Counted from the stretch's first letter, positions 28,152 through 39,357 are shown. The stretch is DNA of 64,000 bases from Paenibacillus sp. FSL R5-0912 (GCF_000758605.1 NZ_CP009282.1:1736001-1800000), one strand, 5' to 3'. A program made the numbers and translations. Notes: generated by a model from the letters alone, not told the origin.

Positions 28152-31100
28152 ATGAGCGATCAGAACCAAAGCAAAGAGATAAGCGGGGATCAGATTGATG
28201 CCGGCGAATTGCTCAACGCCTTAATGGCGATGAAGAAAGGAAACTTCTCCCACAGAATGCCCTATGACCGCACAGGAATAGCCGGTAAGGTAGCGGATAC
28301 CTTCAACGAGATCATGGATATTCAGGAAAGTCTGGTGAATGAAGTCCAGACAGTAGCCAGAGTGGTCGGTAAAGAAGGTAATCTGTCGCGCAGATTCGTG
28401 CAGAAGAATCTGGGCGGCTCCTGGGAGACCATTACCGATTCGCTGAACGGGATGGTTATTGACTTAATTCAGCCGACCAGCGAGATGGTCCGGGTAATTA
28501 ACGCCGTAGCCAAAGGCGATCTGTCCCAGAAGGTGGAGCTGGAGATTGAAGGACGACCGCTCACTGGTGAATTCCAGCGGACGGCAAGCAATATTAACAT
28601 GATGGTGAATCAGCTCAGCACATTTGCCTCCGAGGTCACCCGGGTAGCACGCGAGGTCGGCACGGAAGGGATTCTGGGCGGCCAGGCAGATGTCAAAGGG
28701 GTATCGGGAACCTGGAAAGACTTAACTGACAGCGTAAATTACATGGCGACTAACCTCACGGATCAGGTACGTAATATTGCGGCGGTAACGACTGCTGTGG
28801 CGAACGGTGATCTGTCAAAGCAAATTACAGTAAATGCACGGGGAGAAATCCTTGAGCTCAAAAATACGATCAACACCATGGTGGATCAGCTCTCCATGTT
28901 CTCTTCCGAGGTTACTCGTGTAGCACGAGAGGTTGGCACGGAGGGTAAGCTTGGCGGGCAGGCAGACGTGAAGGATGTATCGGGTACATGGCGGGATCTA
29001 ACCGAAAGCGTAAACTACATGGCCTCCAACCTGACCAACCAGGTGCGTAACATCGCGGTTGTGACCACAGCGGTCGCAAACGGCGATCTGTCGAAGAAGA
29101 TTACTGCCGATGTCCAGGGCGAAATTCTGGAGCTCAAGAACACCATCAACACGATGGTGGATCAGCTGTCGACCTTCGCTTCCGAGGTTACCCGGATGGC
29201 GCGTGAGGTCGGTACGGAAGGGATCCTTGGCGGACAGGCGGATGTCAAAGGCGTATCCGGCACCTGGCGGGATTTGACGGAAAGCGTAAATTACATGGCC
29301 TCGAACTTAACCAATCAGGTGCGCAACATTGCCGAAGTAACAACCGCCGTCGCTAAGGGCGACTTATCGAAGACAATAACCGTTGATGCGAAAGGCGAGA
29401 TTCTCCAGTTGAAGAGCACCATCAATATTATGGTGGATCAGCTCAGCAACTTCGCCTCCGAGGTGACGCGGGTAGCGCGGGAGGTCTCTACGGAAGGAAT
29501 CCTCGGCGGTCAGGCAGATGTGAAGGGGGTATCCGGCACCTGGAAGGATTTAACGGACAGTGTGAACTTTATGGCGGGTACCCTGACCGATCAGGTACGT
29601 AATATCGCTGAAGTGACAACGGCGGTTGCCAAGGGCGACTTGTCCAAGCAGATCACGGTAAATGCGACCGGAGAAATCCTGGAGCTCAAGAACACCATTA
29701 ACACGATGGTAGAGCAGCTCTCTACCTTCGCTTCCGAGGTTACCCGTGTGGCACGTGAGGTCGGTACCGAGGGCATGCTGGGCGGACAGGCCCAGGTTAA
29801 AGGCGTTGCCGGGACCTGGCGGGATTTGACCGAGAGTGTAAACTATATGGCCTCGAACTTGACCAATCAGGTGCGTAACATTGCTGTTGTAACGACGGCA
29901 GTAGCGAACGGGGATCTGTCCAAGAAAATCACTGCCGATGTCCAGGGCGAAATCCTGGAGCTCAAAAATACCATCAATACAATGGTGGACCAGCTCTCGA
30001 TGTTCTCCTCTGAGGTGACGCGTGTGGCCCGCGAGGTAGGTACAGACGGCAAACTGGGCGGACAGGCGCAGGTGAAGGGCGTCGGCGGAACCTGGAAAGA
30101 CTTGACCGAAGGCGTAAATAATATGGCCCGGAATCTGACGGACCAGGTGCGGAATATTGCGGACGTTACGACGGCGGTAGCCAAAGGGGATCTGTCCAAG
30201 AAGATTACCGTAGATGTCAAAGGTGAAATCCTGGAGCTCAAGAATACGATCAACACCATGGTGGACCAGCTCTCGATCTTCGCTTCTGAGGTTACGCGTG
30301 TAGCGCGCGAGGTCGGCACGGACGGCAAGCTCGGGGCGCAGGCAGAAGTTAAGGATGTTTCTGGTACCTGGAAAGATCTGACCGATACGGTCAACTACAT
30401 GGCCAGCAACCTGACCATTCAGATGCGCAACATTGCCGGTGTTACGACAGCGGTAGCGAACGGCGATCTGTCCAAGAAGATTACGGTAGACGTTAAAGGC
30501 GAACTGCTTGAGCTGAAAAATACGATTAATACGATGGTGGACCAGCTGAATTCATTCGCTTCCGAGGTTACCCGTGTGGCCCGCGAGGTCGGTACAGACG
30601 GTAAGCTGGGCGGGCAAGCCCAGGTGCGCGGCGTCGGGGGGATCTGGAAGGATCTGACCGACAACGTTAACATTATGGCGACCAATCTGACGGATCAGGT
30701 GCGCGGGATCGCCAAGGTTGTGACGGCTGTTGCGAACGGTAATCTGAAGCAAAAGCTGACCGTGGAAGCCAAAGGCGAAATCGCCGAGCTGACCGATACC
30801 ATTAATAATATGATCGAGACGCTGGCGACCTTCGCCGACCAGGTGACCACGGTGGCGCGGGAGGTAGGCGCCGAAGGGAAGCTGGGCGGACAAGCCAGTG
30901 TGCCTGGAGCAGCAGGAACGTGGCGTGACCTGACCGACAACGTTAACTACATGGCGAGTACGCTTACCACGCAGGTTCGAGCCATTACGAATGTTGCCAC
31001 GGCGGTAACGAATGGCGATCTGTCACGGGCCATCGACGTATCCGCCTCCGGAGAAGTCGCGACACTCAAAGACAATATTAACGAAATGATCCGGAACCTG

Positions 31101-33866
31101 AAGGAGACGACCCGTATCAATACTGAGCAGGATTGGCTCAAAACCAACCTGGCCAAATTCTCAAGGATGCTGCAAGGGCAAAGAGATCTGTACGCGGTGA
31201 GCCGCATGATCCTGTCCGAGCTGGCTCCGCTTGTATCTATGCAGCATGGGGTCTTCTACATCAATGAACCGTCCGGCGGTGAAGCGGTTCTGAAGCTGTT
31301 CGCCAGCTATGCTTACCAGAGCCGCAAGCATCTGGCGAATGAATTCCGGGCCGGGCAAGGGCTGGTCGGCCAGTGCCTGATTGAGAAGCAGCGCATCCTG
31401 CTTACCAACGTACCGGGTGATTATGTAGTGATCTCGTCCGCACTGGGAGAAGCCACACCGCTTAATATTATTTTGCTGCCGATTATATTCGAAGATCAGG
31501 TGCTGGCGATTCTGGAGCTGGCTACCTTCCGTCCATACAGTGATATCGACATTGCCTTCCTGGATCAGCTTACCGAATCCATCGGCATTGTGATCAACAC
31601 CATGCAGGCAAACCAGCGTACGGAGGAATTGCTGATCCAATCACAGTCGCTCACCGAGGAGCTCCAGAAGCAGCAGATGGAGCTGCGGAGTACGAATGAC
31701 GAGCTTGAGGATAAAGCGAAGCTGCTGGTGCTGCAGAAGGCGGAAGTCGAGAGCAAGAACCATGAGGTAGAGGTAGCCAAACGTTACCTGGAGGAGAAAG
31801 CGGAACAGCTTGCCCTCACGTCCAAGTACAAATCCGAGTTCCTGGCCAACATGTCTCATGAGCTGCGTACCCCGCTGAATTCCTTGCTGCTCCTGGCAGA
31901 ACAGCTGGCCGAGAACCCGGATGAGAATCTTCATGAGATTCAGGTGAAGTTCGCGAAGACCATTCAGGACTCCGGACTTGAATTGCTTAACCTTATCAAC
32001 GATATTCTGGATCTGTCCAAAATCGAATCGGGCACGATTACGCCGGATTACAGCGAGGTTTCTCTGGCAGAGCTGACAGACGGGCTGGACCGTACCTTCC
32101 GCCATATGGTGGATGCCAAGAAGCTGGACTACCGGATCATCATTGATTCCGGTGTGCCGGCCAGAATAGCAACGGATTTCAAGCGGCTGCAGCAAATTCT
32201 GAAGAACCTGCTGTCCAACGCCTTCAAGTTCACGGAGCAAGGGCAGATCATGCTGCAGATCCGCAAAGCAGGCGAGGGCTGGCATCCGGAGAATGAATCG
32301 CTGACGCGGGCCAAAACAGTGATCTGCTTCTCTGTAAGCGACACAGGAATCGGTATCCCGCCTGAAAAGCAGCAGATTATCTTCGAAGCCTTCCAGCAGG
32401 CGGATGGCAGCACGAACCGGGAATACGGCGGGACAGGCCTGGGTCTTGCCATATCCCGCGAGATTGCCGAGATGCTAGGCGGAGAAATCACCCTGTACAG
32501 TGAAGCGGGCAAAGGGAGCGTCTTTAATCTGTACCTGCCCACTGAAGCGGAATTCACCGAGCCGGAGATCCCCAAGGCACATGTTCCGGAGGTGATCGAT
32601 ATCACCCCATCCAAACGCAGAAGTACTCTGGCTAAGCCGGCAGATGACACGTTCCTTGATGACCGGGATCAGATCGGGCCGGGAGACCGTGTCTTCCTGA
32701 TTATTGAGGATGACCAGAAGTTCAATGAAATTATGCTGGATCTGCTCCACAAAAAAGGAATCAAAGCCGTGATTACATCCAGCGGCTATGATGTGCTGGA
32801 GCTTGTTCATAAGTACCAGCCGATTGCTATAACACTCGATCTGCATCTCGGCGGAGACGCCGACGGCTGGCTGGTACTCGAGCAGCTGAAGAACGATATT
32901 GAGGTGCGGCATATTCCGGTCTGTGTGATGACGGTCGATGAGGATGAGGTACTGCTGTTACAGCGGGGCGCTCATGATTACTTCCGCAAACCGGTAACCA
33001 ATGAAGAGCTGGAGAATGCGCTCGACCGTCTGAACCAGTTTGCAGATCAGAAGACCAGAAATCTGCTGGTGGCGGTCCAGAATGAGGAAGAGCGCAAGCA
33101 AATCATTGAGCTGTTAAGCAACGCTGATATCAGTCTCACGGCAGTGGACACGGCACGCAAAGCATTGAACCAGATCAACACCAAAGAATTCGATTGTGTG
33201 GTGCTGGACAGCGGCCTGACGGAGATGAATCTCATCCGGTTTATCCGGGATATGTACAAGAACGCCAAGAACAAAAGGATTCCCGTCCTGGTCCACATGA
33301 GCAGGAAGCTAACACCGGCGGAAGAAAGTGAGTGGGATGAGCTGGTCAAAATGGCGGTGCTCAAAGAGGTGAAATCGAATCTCCAGCTGATCGATGAAAC
33401 GACCCTCTTCCTGCACCGCAAGGCGGAGAACCTGCCGTCCGGTTCAAAGGATAAGCTGGTTAAGCTGCATCACTCGGATGAAATGATTGAGTCTAAAAAA
33501 GTGCTTGTAGTGGATGATGATATCCGGAACATCTTCGCACTCACTTCCATTCTGGAACGTCATCAGATGAAGGTCATCCCTGCGGAGAACGGCCAGGATG
33601 CCATCACTCTTCTGGAACAGACACCGGACATCGAAATTGTCCTGATGGATATCATGATGCCGGGGATGGACGGCTATGAAACGACTCGTGCCATCCGGCT
33701 CAAGCCGGAATTCAAGGACCTCCCCATTCTTGCGCTGACGGCGAAAGCGATGAAGGGAGACCGGGAGCTATGCCTCGAAGCAGGCTGTTCGGATTACATT
33801 ACCAAACCGGTCAACAGTGCGCAGCTGTTATCTATGATGCGTACATGGCTGGATAACGATAACTAA
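28152..33866 (+). CDS. Giant poly-HAMP hybrid histidine kinase with GAF and three receivers
   Basis: 1904 residues, no membrane segment. A short N-terminal part and one diverged HAMP unit (about 60-153) lead to nine 92-residue HAMP-pair repeats (154-981), each with [17 protein letters not shown] and [13 protein letters not shown]. Then come GAF (about 1010-1150), a coiled coil, HisKA with His1236 ([13 protein letters not shown]), HATPase_c (FGGTGLGL replaced by [11 protein letters not shown]), receiver 1 (Asp1563 in TLDLHLGG), a weak receiver 2 (Asp1686, lacks the acidic pair) and receiver 3 (Asp1833 in [10 protein letters not shown]). The head resembles the fungal osmosensor class Nik1/Os-1. 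It is probably a soluble stress sensor feeding a phosphorelay; its final target is not in the window. Confidence 0.9.
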   Translation: MSDQNQSKEISGDQIDAGELLNALMAMKKGNFSHRMPYDRTGIAGKVADTFNEIMDIQESLVNEVQTVARVVGKEGNLSRRFVQKNLGGSWETITDSLNGMVIDLIQPTSEMVRVINAVAKGDLSQKVELEIEGRPLTGEFQRTASNINMMVNQLSTFASEVTRVAREVGTEGILGGQADVKGVSGTWKDLTDSVNYMATNLTDQVRNIAAVTTAVANGDLSKQITVNARGEILELKNTINTMVDQLSMFSSEVTRVAREVGTEGKLGGQADVKDVSGTWRDLTESVNYMASNLTNQVRNIAVVTTAVANGDLSKKITADVQGEILELKNTINTMVDQLSTFASEVTRMAREVGTEGILGGQADVKGVSGTWRDLTESVNYMASNLTNQVRNIAEVTTAVAKGDLSKTITVDAKGEILQLKSTINIMVDQLSNFASEVTRVAREVSTEGILGGQADVKGVSGTWKDLTDSVNFMAGTLTDQVRNIAEVTTAVAKGDLSKQITVNATGEILELKNTINTMVEQLSTFASEVTRVAREVGTEGMLGGQAQVKGVAGTWRDLTESVNYMASNLTNQVRNIAVVTTAVANGDLSKKITADVQGEILELKNTINTMVDQLSMFSSEVTRVAREVGTDGKLGGQAQVKGVGGTWKDLTEGVNNMARNLTDQVRNIADVTTAVAKGDLSKKITVDVKGEILELKNTINTMVDQLSIFASEVTRVAREVGTDGKLGAQAEVKDVSGTWKDLTDTVNYMASNLTIQMRNIAGVTTAVANGDLSKKITVDVKGELLELKNTINTMVDQLNSFASEVTRVAREVGTDGKLGGQAQVRGVGGIWKDLTDNVNIMATNLTDQVRGIAKVVTAVANGNLKQKLTVEAKGEIAELTDTINNMIETLATFADQVTTVAREVGAEGKLGGQASVPGAAGTWRDLTDNVNYMASTLTTQVRAITNVATAVTNGDLSRAIDVSASGEVATLKDNINEMIRNLKETTRINTEQDWLKTNLAKFSRMLQGQRDLYAVSRMILSELAPLVSMQHGVFYINEPSGGEAVLKLFASYAYQSRKHLANEFRAGQGLVGQCLIEKQRILLTNVPGDYVVISSALGEATPLNIILLPIIFEDQVLAILELATFRPYSDIDIAFLDQLTESIGIVINTMQANQRTEELLIQSQSLTEELQKQQMELRSTNDELEDKAKLLVLQKAEVESKNHEVEVAKRYLEEKAEQLALTSKYKSEFLANMSHELRTPLNSLLLLAEQLAENPDENLHEIQVKFAKTIQDSGLELLNLINDILDLSKIESGTITPDYSEVSLAELTDGLDRTFRHMVDAKKLDYRIIIDSGVPARIATDFKRLQQILKNLLSNAFKFTEQGQIMLQIRKAGEGWHPENESLTRAKTVICFSVSDTGIGIPPEKQQIIFEAFQQADGSTNREYGGTGLGLAISREIAEMLGGEITLYSEAGKGSVFNLYLPTEAEFTEPEIPKAHVPEVIDITPSKRRSTLAKPADDTFLDDRDQIGPGDRVFLIIEDDQKFNEIMLDLLHKKGIKAVITSSGYDVLELVHKYQPIAITLDLHLGGDADGWLVLEQLKNDIEVRHIPVCVMTVDEDEVLLLQRGAHDYFRKPVTNEELENALDRLNQFADQKTRNLLVAVQNEEERKQIIELLSNADISLTAVDTARKALNQINTKEFDCVVLDSGLTEMNLIRFIRDMYKNAKNKRIPVLVHMSRKLTPAEESEWDELVKMAVLKEVKSNLQLIDETTLFLHRKAENLPSGSKDKLVKLHHSDEMIESKKVLVVDDDIRNIFALTSILERHQMKVIPAENGQDAITLLEQTPDIEIVLMDIMMPGMDGYETTRAIRLKPEFKDLPILALTAKAMKGDRELCLEAGCSDYITKPVNSAQLLSMMRTWLDNDN
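28611..31094 (+). repeat. Nine tandem 276-bp in-frame repeats coding HAMP pairs
   Basis: Each unit is exactly 92 codons with high DNA similarity, from QLSTFASEV at residue 154 to residue 981. Unit 9 is the most diverged. A tenth, degenerate unit precedes at about 28330-28610. Such arrays are prone to unequal recombination and to assembly collapse. Confidence 0.9.
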
Positions 33867-33878
33867 GACTTATCAAAC

Positions 33879-33926
33879 AGGAGCCGATTCCAAAGCCATG
33901 AAAAAGGCTGCTTGGATCAGGCTCCT
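33879..33926. terminator. Terminator between the poly-HAMP kinase and lacI-type genes
   Basis: AGGAGCC pairs with GGCTCCT, with TTCCAA/TTGGA and GCC/GGC inside. It is followed by ATTTTATT on the plus strand and lies 3 bases from the stop codon of the converging LacI gene, so it may serve both. Confidence 0.8.
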
Positions 33927-33929
33927 ATT

Positions 33930-34979
33930 TTATTCAAAATGATGGGAGGGTTCAAGCCGCAGGCAGGATGATCTTTCGATAAACAGCGTATCGACCTTGA
34001 CCTTGGTGGTGACGGCAGACGGCCTTTGAATGGCAGCGGTTAACAGATCAACAGCCCATGCAGCCATCCGCTCTTTCTCTACATGAACAGTAGTCAGCTC
34101 CGGTGTCACGATAAGAGCTTCGTTGATATTATCAAATCCGATGACAGACACATCATCCGGAATCGAGAAGCCCAGTTCGCTGAGCGCCTTCATGGTGCTG
34201 ATGGCAATATAATCACATTCACAGAAGAAAGCTGTGGGGAAGGGCTGTCCGCTCTCCCGTAAGTGCTGCAGCTTGTCCAGCAACGGCCCCTGGGAGGAGA
34301 ACATGGTTGGGGGCACCGCCAGAATGTTGCTCCGGGATATCTCCACATGATATTCAGCCATTGCTGACATGAATCCCCGTTGCCGCTCATCGAAGTTATG
34401 TATCCGTTCCTCGGAAGCGATATAACCTATTCTCTGATGTCCCCGCTCTGCCAGATAGGTCCCTGCCTGATAAGCCCCCATGTAATTATTGATTTCCACA
34501 AAATGGACAGGGAGCGCATCGAAGCAAGTGTCCAGGACGACCAGGTGTGGCAGCTTGTCCGCAATATCGGCAATTCTGGAAGCCCCTAAATTGGTGCCCA
34601 GAAGAATAACTCCGCTGGTCCGTTCCTCCATAATCGTCCGGATTCCCTCCGCATAGTGCTTCTCTTCGATCGCTGAGAAGATCAGGCTGTAACCGCCCAT
34701 ACGGCAGCGCTCTTCAATATGATGAATGAGCTCCCGGAAAAAAGGCTGCTGATAATATTGCTCATGGACAAGCCCGGCATTGGTGAACACCAGGAATCTC
34801 AAGGATCTGCCGTTCGGATCTGCAGGCGCCGCCCGTCCTTTACCTGAATATCCTAATTCTTTGGCCAGGCGGAGAATACGCTCACGTGTATCCTGTGAAA
34901 CCCCTGGTTTCCCGTTCAGCGCCAGAGAGACGGCTCCTTTGGAGACCCCGGCCAGTTTAGCAAGCTCCTCCATATTCAA
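33930..34979 (-). CDS. LacI-family transcriptional repressor
   Basis: 349 residues. The N-terminal helix-turn-helix is MEELAKLAGVSKGAVSLAL with hinge NGKPGVSQDTRERILRLAKELGYS; the rest is a periplasmic-binding-like sugar domain (about 62-335) with VILLGTNLG, RGHQRIGYIAS, FCECDYIAISTMKAL and DDVSVIGFDN. A TTG at 34977-34979 is taken as start, since GGAGG lies 8 bases upstream and this puts the HTH at the usual position; upstream ATG codons would add a non-family leader. It is divergent from an apiosidase-like hydrolase and an oxidoreductase, which it probably represses. Confidence 0.87.
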   Translation of the reverse strand: MNMEELAKLAGVSKGAVSLALNGKPGVSQDTRERILRLAKELGYSGKGRAAPADPNGRSLRFLVFTNAGLVHEQYYQQPFFRELIHHIEERCRMGGYSLIFSAIEEKHYAEGIRTIMEERTSGVILLGTNLGASRIADIADKLPHLVVLDTCFDALPVHFVEINNYMGAYQAGTYLAERGHQRIGYIASEERIHNFDERQRGFMSAMAEYHVEISRSNILAVPPTMFSSQGPLLDKLQHLRESGQPFPTAFFCECDYIAISTMKALSELGFSIPDDVSVIGFDNINEALIVTPELTTVHVEKERMAAWAVDLLTAAIQRPSAVTTKVKVDTLFIERSSCLRLEPSHHFE

Positions 34980-35002
34980 CGGATATTCCTCCATTCTGAG
35001 CA

Positions 35003-35258
35003 TGTTAAGTATGTTTAGTGTAAGGGAAGATATTAAATTTAGCAATTGGACAGATTTCTTATGGGATCGATCGGGCGAGTTGATAGAAGCTCATAGGTTA
35101 TGGTGGAGTGTTTAGCTTTGTTTAGTTGATCTTAGAGCTGATTAAACCACTTTTCATAGTGAGAAATAACGTTATTGACGAAGTTTGCTTGCGTAGTGTA
35201 GGATTATTTTATATAAACAATATTGGTTTATGTTAAATTTGTTTAGTATTTGTTTAGT
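35003..35258. promoter_or_regulatory. Divergent control region with paired TGTTTAGT boxes
   Basis: TGTTTAGT or one-base variants occur in three close direct pairs: 35003 and 35012, 35109 and 35119, 35240 and 35251, with 9- to 11-base offsets. TTGACG (35175-35180) and TAGGAT (35199-35204) form a possible promoter for the hydrolase gene. The boxes may bind the LacI protein or another regulator. Confidence 0.5.
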
Positions 35259-35323
35259 TCTTTTTTTGTTATTTATATTGATCGTTATTTATCTAATGTT
35301 TCATGCTGAAGGGAGCAGGTATT

Positions 35324-36829
35324 ATGACTATTCAAGGGAGTGTCTCTATTTCGGTCCCAAACCCGGTCCTCCAATGGGGAGTATGTGAAATTGTACTGCA
35401 TGGAGGGCCAGTACAGGGAAATCCGTTTACGGATGTTTCATTACATGCACAATTTACACTCGGAGAGCGCTCAATTCAAACTTCCGGGTTCTATGACGGG
35501 GAGGGTGTGTACCGCATCCGGTTCATGCCAGGCAGCCCAGGGAAGTGGGGGTTCCGGACAAGCAGCTCAGAACCCTCTCTTCACGGAATTGAAGGAGCCT
35601 TCGAATGTTCTGCGGCAAGTGCAGGGAATCATGGGCCGGTCCGCGTCAGGAATACCTTTCATTTTGCCTATGAAGACGGGACGCCGTATCTTCCTGTCGG
35701 AACCACGTGCTACGCATGGACCCACCAGGAAGAAGAGATGGAACAGCAGACTCTGGAAACTTTGAAAGCGACTTCATTCAACAAAATAAGAATGTGTGTC
35801 TTCCCTAAGTCATATTCCTACAACTCGAATGAGCCAGTGTATTATCCGTTCGAAGGCTCGCCTCAGGATGGCTGGGATTATAGCAGATTTAACCCGGCAT
35901 TTTTCCGGCATTTGGAGGAGCGGATTGCCGACCTCGGCGCACTTGGCATCGAAGCAGATCTTATTCTATTCCATCCCTACGACCGCTGGGGATATGCTGA
36001 TATGGGCAAGGAAGCGGATGACCGTTATCTTCATTACCTCGTGGCAAGACTCTCGGCTTACCGCAATATCTGGTGGTCTCTTGCGAATGAATATGATTTC
36101 ATGGGAAACAAGACGCTTGAGGACTGGGAGCGATACGCCAGAATCGTGACAGACAATGATCCTTATCAGCATCTGATCTCTAACCACAATGGCTCGATAT
36201 TCTACGATTTTGGCCAACCCTGGGTTACCCACTGCAGTATTCAGCGTGTTGACGTATACAAGACATCTGAGAATACAGACGAATGGAGACAACAATGGAA
36301 CAAGCCGGTAGTGATCGACGAATGTGCTTATGAAGGCAACATCGAACACGGCTGGGGGAACATTACCGGAGAAGAAATGACCCGCCGGTTCTGGGAAGGA
36401 TTCGTCCGCGGAGGATATGTGGGGCACGGTGAAACCTATCTGCATCCGGAGGACAAGCTTTGGTGGGCCAAGGGCGGCCAGCTCTACGGAACCAGTCCTG
36501 AGCGTATTGCGTTTTTGCGGCGTGTATTGGAAGAAGGACCTGCCGGGGGCTTGAACCCCTTGCCTTCCCAGTGGGATCTGCCTTGTGCCGGGGTTGAAGA
36601 TGAATATTATCTGTTCTATTTCGGGTTTAATCAGCCTATGTTCCGTGATTTCAAGATGAACCCTGGTATCCGTTATACGGTTGAGCTGCTCGATACCTGG
36701 AACATGACCGTGGAGACACTGGAGGGCGGCTATGAAGGCACTTTCCGGATCGGCCTGCCCGGGCGGACTTACATGGCGGTGAGAATGACGCGTCTCTATG
36801 GAGACAATCAGCAGTTAGGGACATCTTAG
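35324..36829 (+). CDS. Apiosidase-like glycoside hydrolase (DUF5060-DUF4038-DUF5605)
   Basis: 501 residues with no signal peptide. A beta-sandwich DUF5060 domain (about 1-95, GFYDGEGVYRIRFMPGSPGKW) precedes a DUF4038 TIM barrel (about 105-415) and a short DUF5605 beta domain. Likely catalytic residues are the Glu of SLANEYDFMG and the Glu of VVIDECAYEG, as in clan-A retaining hydrolases. Relatives act on plant cell-wall side chains such as apiose in rhamnogalacturonan II; the substrate here is uncertain. GGGAG precedes the ATG at 35324. It overlaps functionally with the oxidoreductase 14 bases downstream as one operon, with LacI divergent. Confidence 0.82.
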   Translation: MTIQGSVSISVPNPVLQWGVCEIVLHGGPVQGNPFTDVSLHAQFTLGERSIQTSGFYDGEGVYRIRFMPGSPGKWGFRTSSSEPSLHGIEGAFECSAASAGNHGPVRVRNTFHFAYEDGTPYLPVGTTCYAWTHQEEEMEQQTLETLKATSFNKIRMCVFPKSYSYNSNEPVYYPFEGSPQDGWDYSRFNPAFFRHLEERIADLGALGIEADLILFHPYDRWGYADMGKEADDRYLHYLVARLSAYRNIWWSLANEYDFMGNKTLEDWERYARIVTDNDPYQHLISNHNGSIFYDFGQPWVTHCSIQRVDVYKTSENTDEWRQQWNKPVVIDECAYEGNIEHGWGNITGEEMTRRFWEGFVRGGYVGHGETYLHPEDKLWWAKGGQLYGTSPERIAFLRRVLEEGPAGGLNPLPSQWDLPCAGVEDEYYLFYFGFNQPMFRDFKMNPGIRYTVELLDTWNMTVETLEGGYEGTFRIGLPGRTYMAVRMTRLYGDNQQLGTS

Positions 36830-36843
36830 TAGAGGTGAAGGAT

Positions 36844-37887
36844 ATGTGGAAGATAGGTGTTGTGGGTGCGGGGTATTGGTCCGATAAGCATTTGAAGGCT
36901 TGGCAGCGTATCCCCGGGGTTCAGATTCAAGGCTTGTGCGATATAGATACGGAAAGGCTGCATAGAAAAGCACAGGAATACGGTATTCCCACCGGTAAGT
37001 TGTACGCTACGCTGGATGAGATGCTGGCTGCTGCAGATGTAGATGTGATAGATATAATTACTGCGCCTGGTACCCATCCGGAGTTAGTTGGTTCAGCTGC
37101 CCGGGCAGGCAAACATATCATGTGCCAGAAGCCGTTTGCCCGTTCCATCGAAGAAGCCCGTGGCATGGTTGAAACCGCCAAGGCTGCGAAGGTGCGGCTG
37201 ATGGTCACAGAGAATTGGCGCTGGCTGCAGCCGGTCCAGATCCTCAAGCAATTGCTTGCTGACGGTGCAGCCGGAGACTTACAGATGATCCGCTATATTC
37301 ATACCGATTATTATTCGCCGCGGTTTGCACCGGAGAATGAGCTTCCGCAGCCGTTCTTCCGGGAGATGCCGAAGCTGCTGTTCTATGAGATGGGCGTTCA
37401 CTGGTATGATACATGGCGGTTCCTGTTTGGAGATCCTAAGCGGTTGTATGCGGAGATGAGACGGATCAGCCCGTACATTACAGGTGAGGATGCGGGACTG
37501 ATTACCCTCGGATATGAGGATTATATGGGCTTAATGGATATGAGCTGGGCGACCCGGCAGAATCTGCAGGGCAAGCTAACGGCACCTGTGCTGCCTAATC
37601 ATCTGGAGCAGCTGATCATCGAGGGAGATAAGGCAACAGTGAAGCTATACAGCAGCGGCACCATCAGCGTGATTGATAACAATGGTGAGGAGACTATAGC
37701 TTCGGAGAATAACGGTCTTGATTTCGAAGAGAGCCACTACCGCCTGCAGTCTCATTTCATTCACTGCCTGAACACGGGCGGGGAATTCCAGACGAGCGGA
37801 GAAGACAATTTGAAGACGCTGGAGCTAGTATTCGAAACGTACAGAAGCGCTGAGGAACATAGGGTTATACATTTTAAGCAGCTTTAG
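36844..37887 (+). CDS. Gfo/Idh/MocA-family oxidoreductase
   Basis: 347 residues. An N-terminal Rossmann fold (IGVVGAGYWSDKHLKAW) binds NAD(P), followed by the conserved catalytic lysine region, here CQKPFARSIEEA where most relatives have EKP. The C-terminal domain contains EMGVHWYDTWRFLFG with the His used in catalysis. The family oxidises or reduces sugars, inositols and sugar acids. It is the second gene of the LacI-controlled pair, so it probably processes the sugar freed by the hydrolase. ATG at 36844 gives the family-typical N-terminus; a GTG at 36835 is an alternative. A terminator follows. Confidence 0.85.
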   Translation: MWKIGVVGAGYWSDKHLKAWQRIPGVQIQGLCDIDTERLHRKAQEYGIPTGKLYATLDEMLAAADVDVIDIITAPGTHPELVGSAARAGKHIMCQKPFARSIEEARGMVETAKAAKVRLMVTENWRWLQPVQILKQLLADGAAGDLQMIRYIHTDYYSPRFAPENELPQPFFREMPKLLFYEMGVHWYDTWRFLFGDPKRLYAEMRRISPYITGEDAGLITLGYEDYMGLMDMSWATRQNLQGKLTAPVLPNHLEQLIIEGDKATVKLYSSGTISVIDNNGEETIASENNGLDFEESHYRLQSHFIHCLNTGGEFQTSGEDNLKTLELVFETYRSAEEHRVIHFKQL

Positions 37888-37918
37888 CGCCGTGATGTGT
37901 TCATGATAGATTATTGCC

Positions 37919-37961
37919 AACACCCCGAACTACTCCGCCTAAGCGGAAGGCTTGGGGTGTT
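37919..37961 (+). terminator. Rho-independent terminator after the oxidoreductase gene
   Basis: AACACCCC pairs with GGGGTGTT and TCCGC with GCGGA inside. It is followed by CTATGTTTAT, a weak T-tract. Confidence 0.75.
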
Positions 37962-38075
37962 CTATGTTTATACAAATAGATATTTTGAAATTGAAGTAAA
38001 TATAGATTTGCTCTATTTTGAAGCAGGAAAATATAAACACATATTGAATACATCAAGCAAAGAGGGAGGATGGAA

Positions 38076-39287
38076 ATGGGATACAGTGAAAATCAGTTAC
38101 GCTCGTCATTAACACCGGCAGTTTCAATGATTCTGAACACTCATTATCACTCTGTAATCATGAAAAACCCCCAATCCGCCTGGTTCATAGAGACGCATAA
38201 GGAATTATTAGATGCAACCTTCACTATGACCTTAATGTCTATAATAGAAGCATTGTTCCTGGGGCCTTCTGATTATGAGCAGTACCTGCACACACAGGAG
38301 CAAGAGGGGTTTGCGCAAGGGGCTTATACTGCAGAGATATTTGGCGACCATTTTGATATTCTGCTTGAAATGAGCAAAGATTTGAACTTAACCGCACAGA
38401 ATATGATGTTTCGGACCATTGAAGCGCTTGTGGATGATTCGGCGAATCGGCTTTTTTTCTATAATCGGCTGATGGAATCCAACTGGACCCGGTTTACCGG
38501 CTTCGCTCAAGGTTATTTGTCTAATAAAAATCAGCAGATCGACAATCTGCATGAACAAAAAATCACGGTTATGGGACAGATGGCGGCAGGCATGGCACAT
38601 GAAATCCGTAATCCGCTGGCTTCAATTAAGGGCTTCGCCCAGCTTGTGAATAATAGGCTTAACGAGCCTGAGATCAAAGCTAATGAACTGCGGGCCTATA
38701 TGGATATTACAATTAAAGAGATCGATACGCTGAACGGCTTAGTTACAGACTTCCTGATGCTGTCGCGGAAAGGGGATCATGCGAAGAATAGCGGCGAAGT
38801 GTTTAATGTAATTGAGGTTATACATAGAGTAAACAATATTGTGAATCAGCTCATACTTAGCGGCGATATTATTCTGGCTGTGGATTATTCCGATGAAACT
38901 ATTCTGACTTTCGGAAATGCCTCACAGCTGGAGCAGGTCTTCCTGAATATTTTGAAGAATAGCTTAGATTCCTTCACCGCATGCCAAGGCAAGATAGATA
39001 TTACAGTAACCACTGCGGATGAGACCCATGAAGTCATGTTGATCTTCAAAGACAATGGCGAAGGGATACCGCCGGATAAATTAAAAAGGATCTTCGATCC
39101 GTTCTTTACCACCAAGCCAAAAGGGACAGGCATCGGCTTGTCCATCTGTAAACAATTAATCGAAATGTATGGCGGACAGATTAGGGTAGATTCAGAACTT
39201 CAGGCAGGAACCAGCGTGAGGGTTACTTTGCCGTGGGTGTGCGAATCCAATGAGCGTGTGAAGAGTGGTCTGTTGAATGCCCAGTAG
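38076..39287 (+). CDS. Cytosolic sensor histidine kinase with all-helical sensor domain
   Basis: 403 residues, no membrane segment. Residues 1-160 are an unassigned helical sensor (FIETHKELLDATFTM, RTIEALVDDSANRLFFYNRLMES, NWTRFTGFAQGYL) that recalls RsbR-type or globin-like domains but lacks a confident match. HisKA has His175 in GMAHEIRNPLASIKGFAQLV, and HATPase_c has NILKNSLDSF, DNGEGIPP and GTGIGLSICKQLI. GGGAGG lies 8 bases before the ATG at 38076. The kinase core is of the sporulation-kinase type, and no response regulator is adjacent, so Spo0F is a possible target by inference. Confidence 0.82.
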   Translation: MGYSENQLRSSLTPAVSMILNTHYHSVIMKNPQSAWFIETHKELLDATFTMTLMSIIEALFLGPSDYEQYLHTQEQEGFAQGAYTAEIFGDHFDILLEMSKDLNLTAQNMMFRTIEALVDDSANRLFFYNRLMESNWTRFTGFAQGYLSNKNQQIDNLHEQKITVMGQMAAGMAHEIRNPLASIKGFAQLVNNRLNEPEIKANELRAYMDITIKEIDTLNGLVTDFLMLSRKGDHAKNSGEVFNVIEVIHRVNNIVNQLILSGDIILAVDYSDETILTFGNASQLEQVFLNILKNSLDSFTACQGKIDITVTTADETHEVMLIFKDNGEGIPPDKLKRIFDPFFTTKPKGTGIGLSICKQLIEMYGGQIRVDSELQAGTSVRVTLPWVCESNERVKSGLLNAQ

Positions 39288-39357
39288 GGAGCTTTGGTGT
39301 TTTCACGTACACTAGAAGGATAGAGCAATTTTCGAACTGAGCTGCGGGGTGAGTGGA

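Noticed and set aside
34980..35045. Longer LacI protein starting at the ATG at 35045
   Set aside because: It would add 22 residues before the helix-turn-helix, lacks a ribosome site, and would place paired TGTTTAGT boxes inside the gene.
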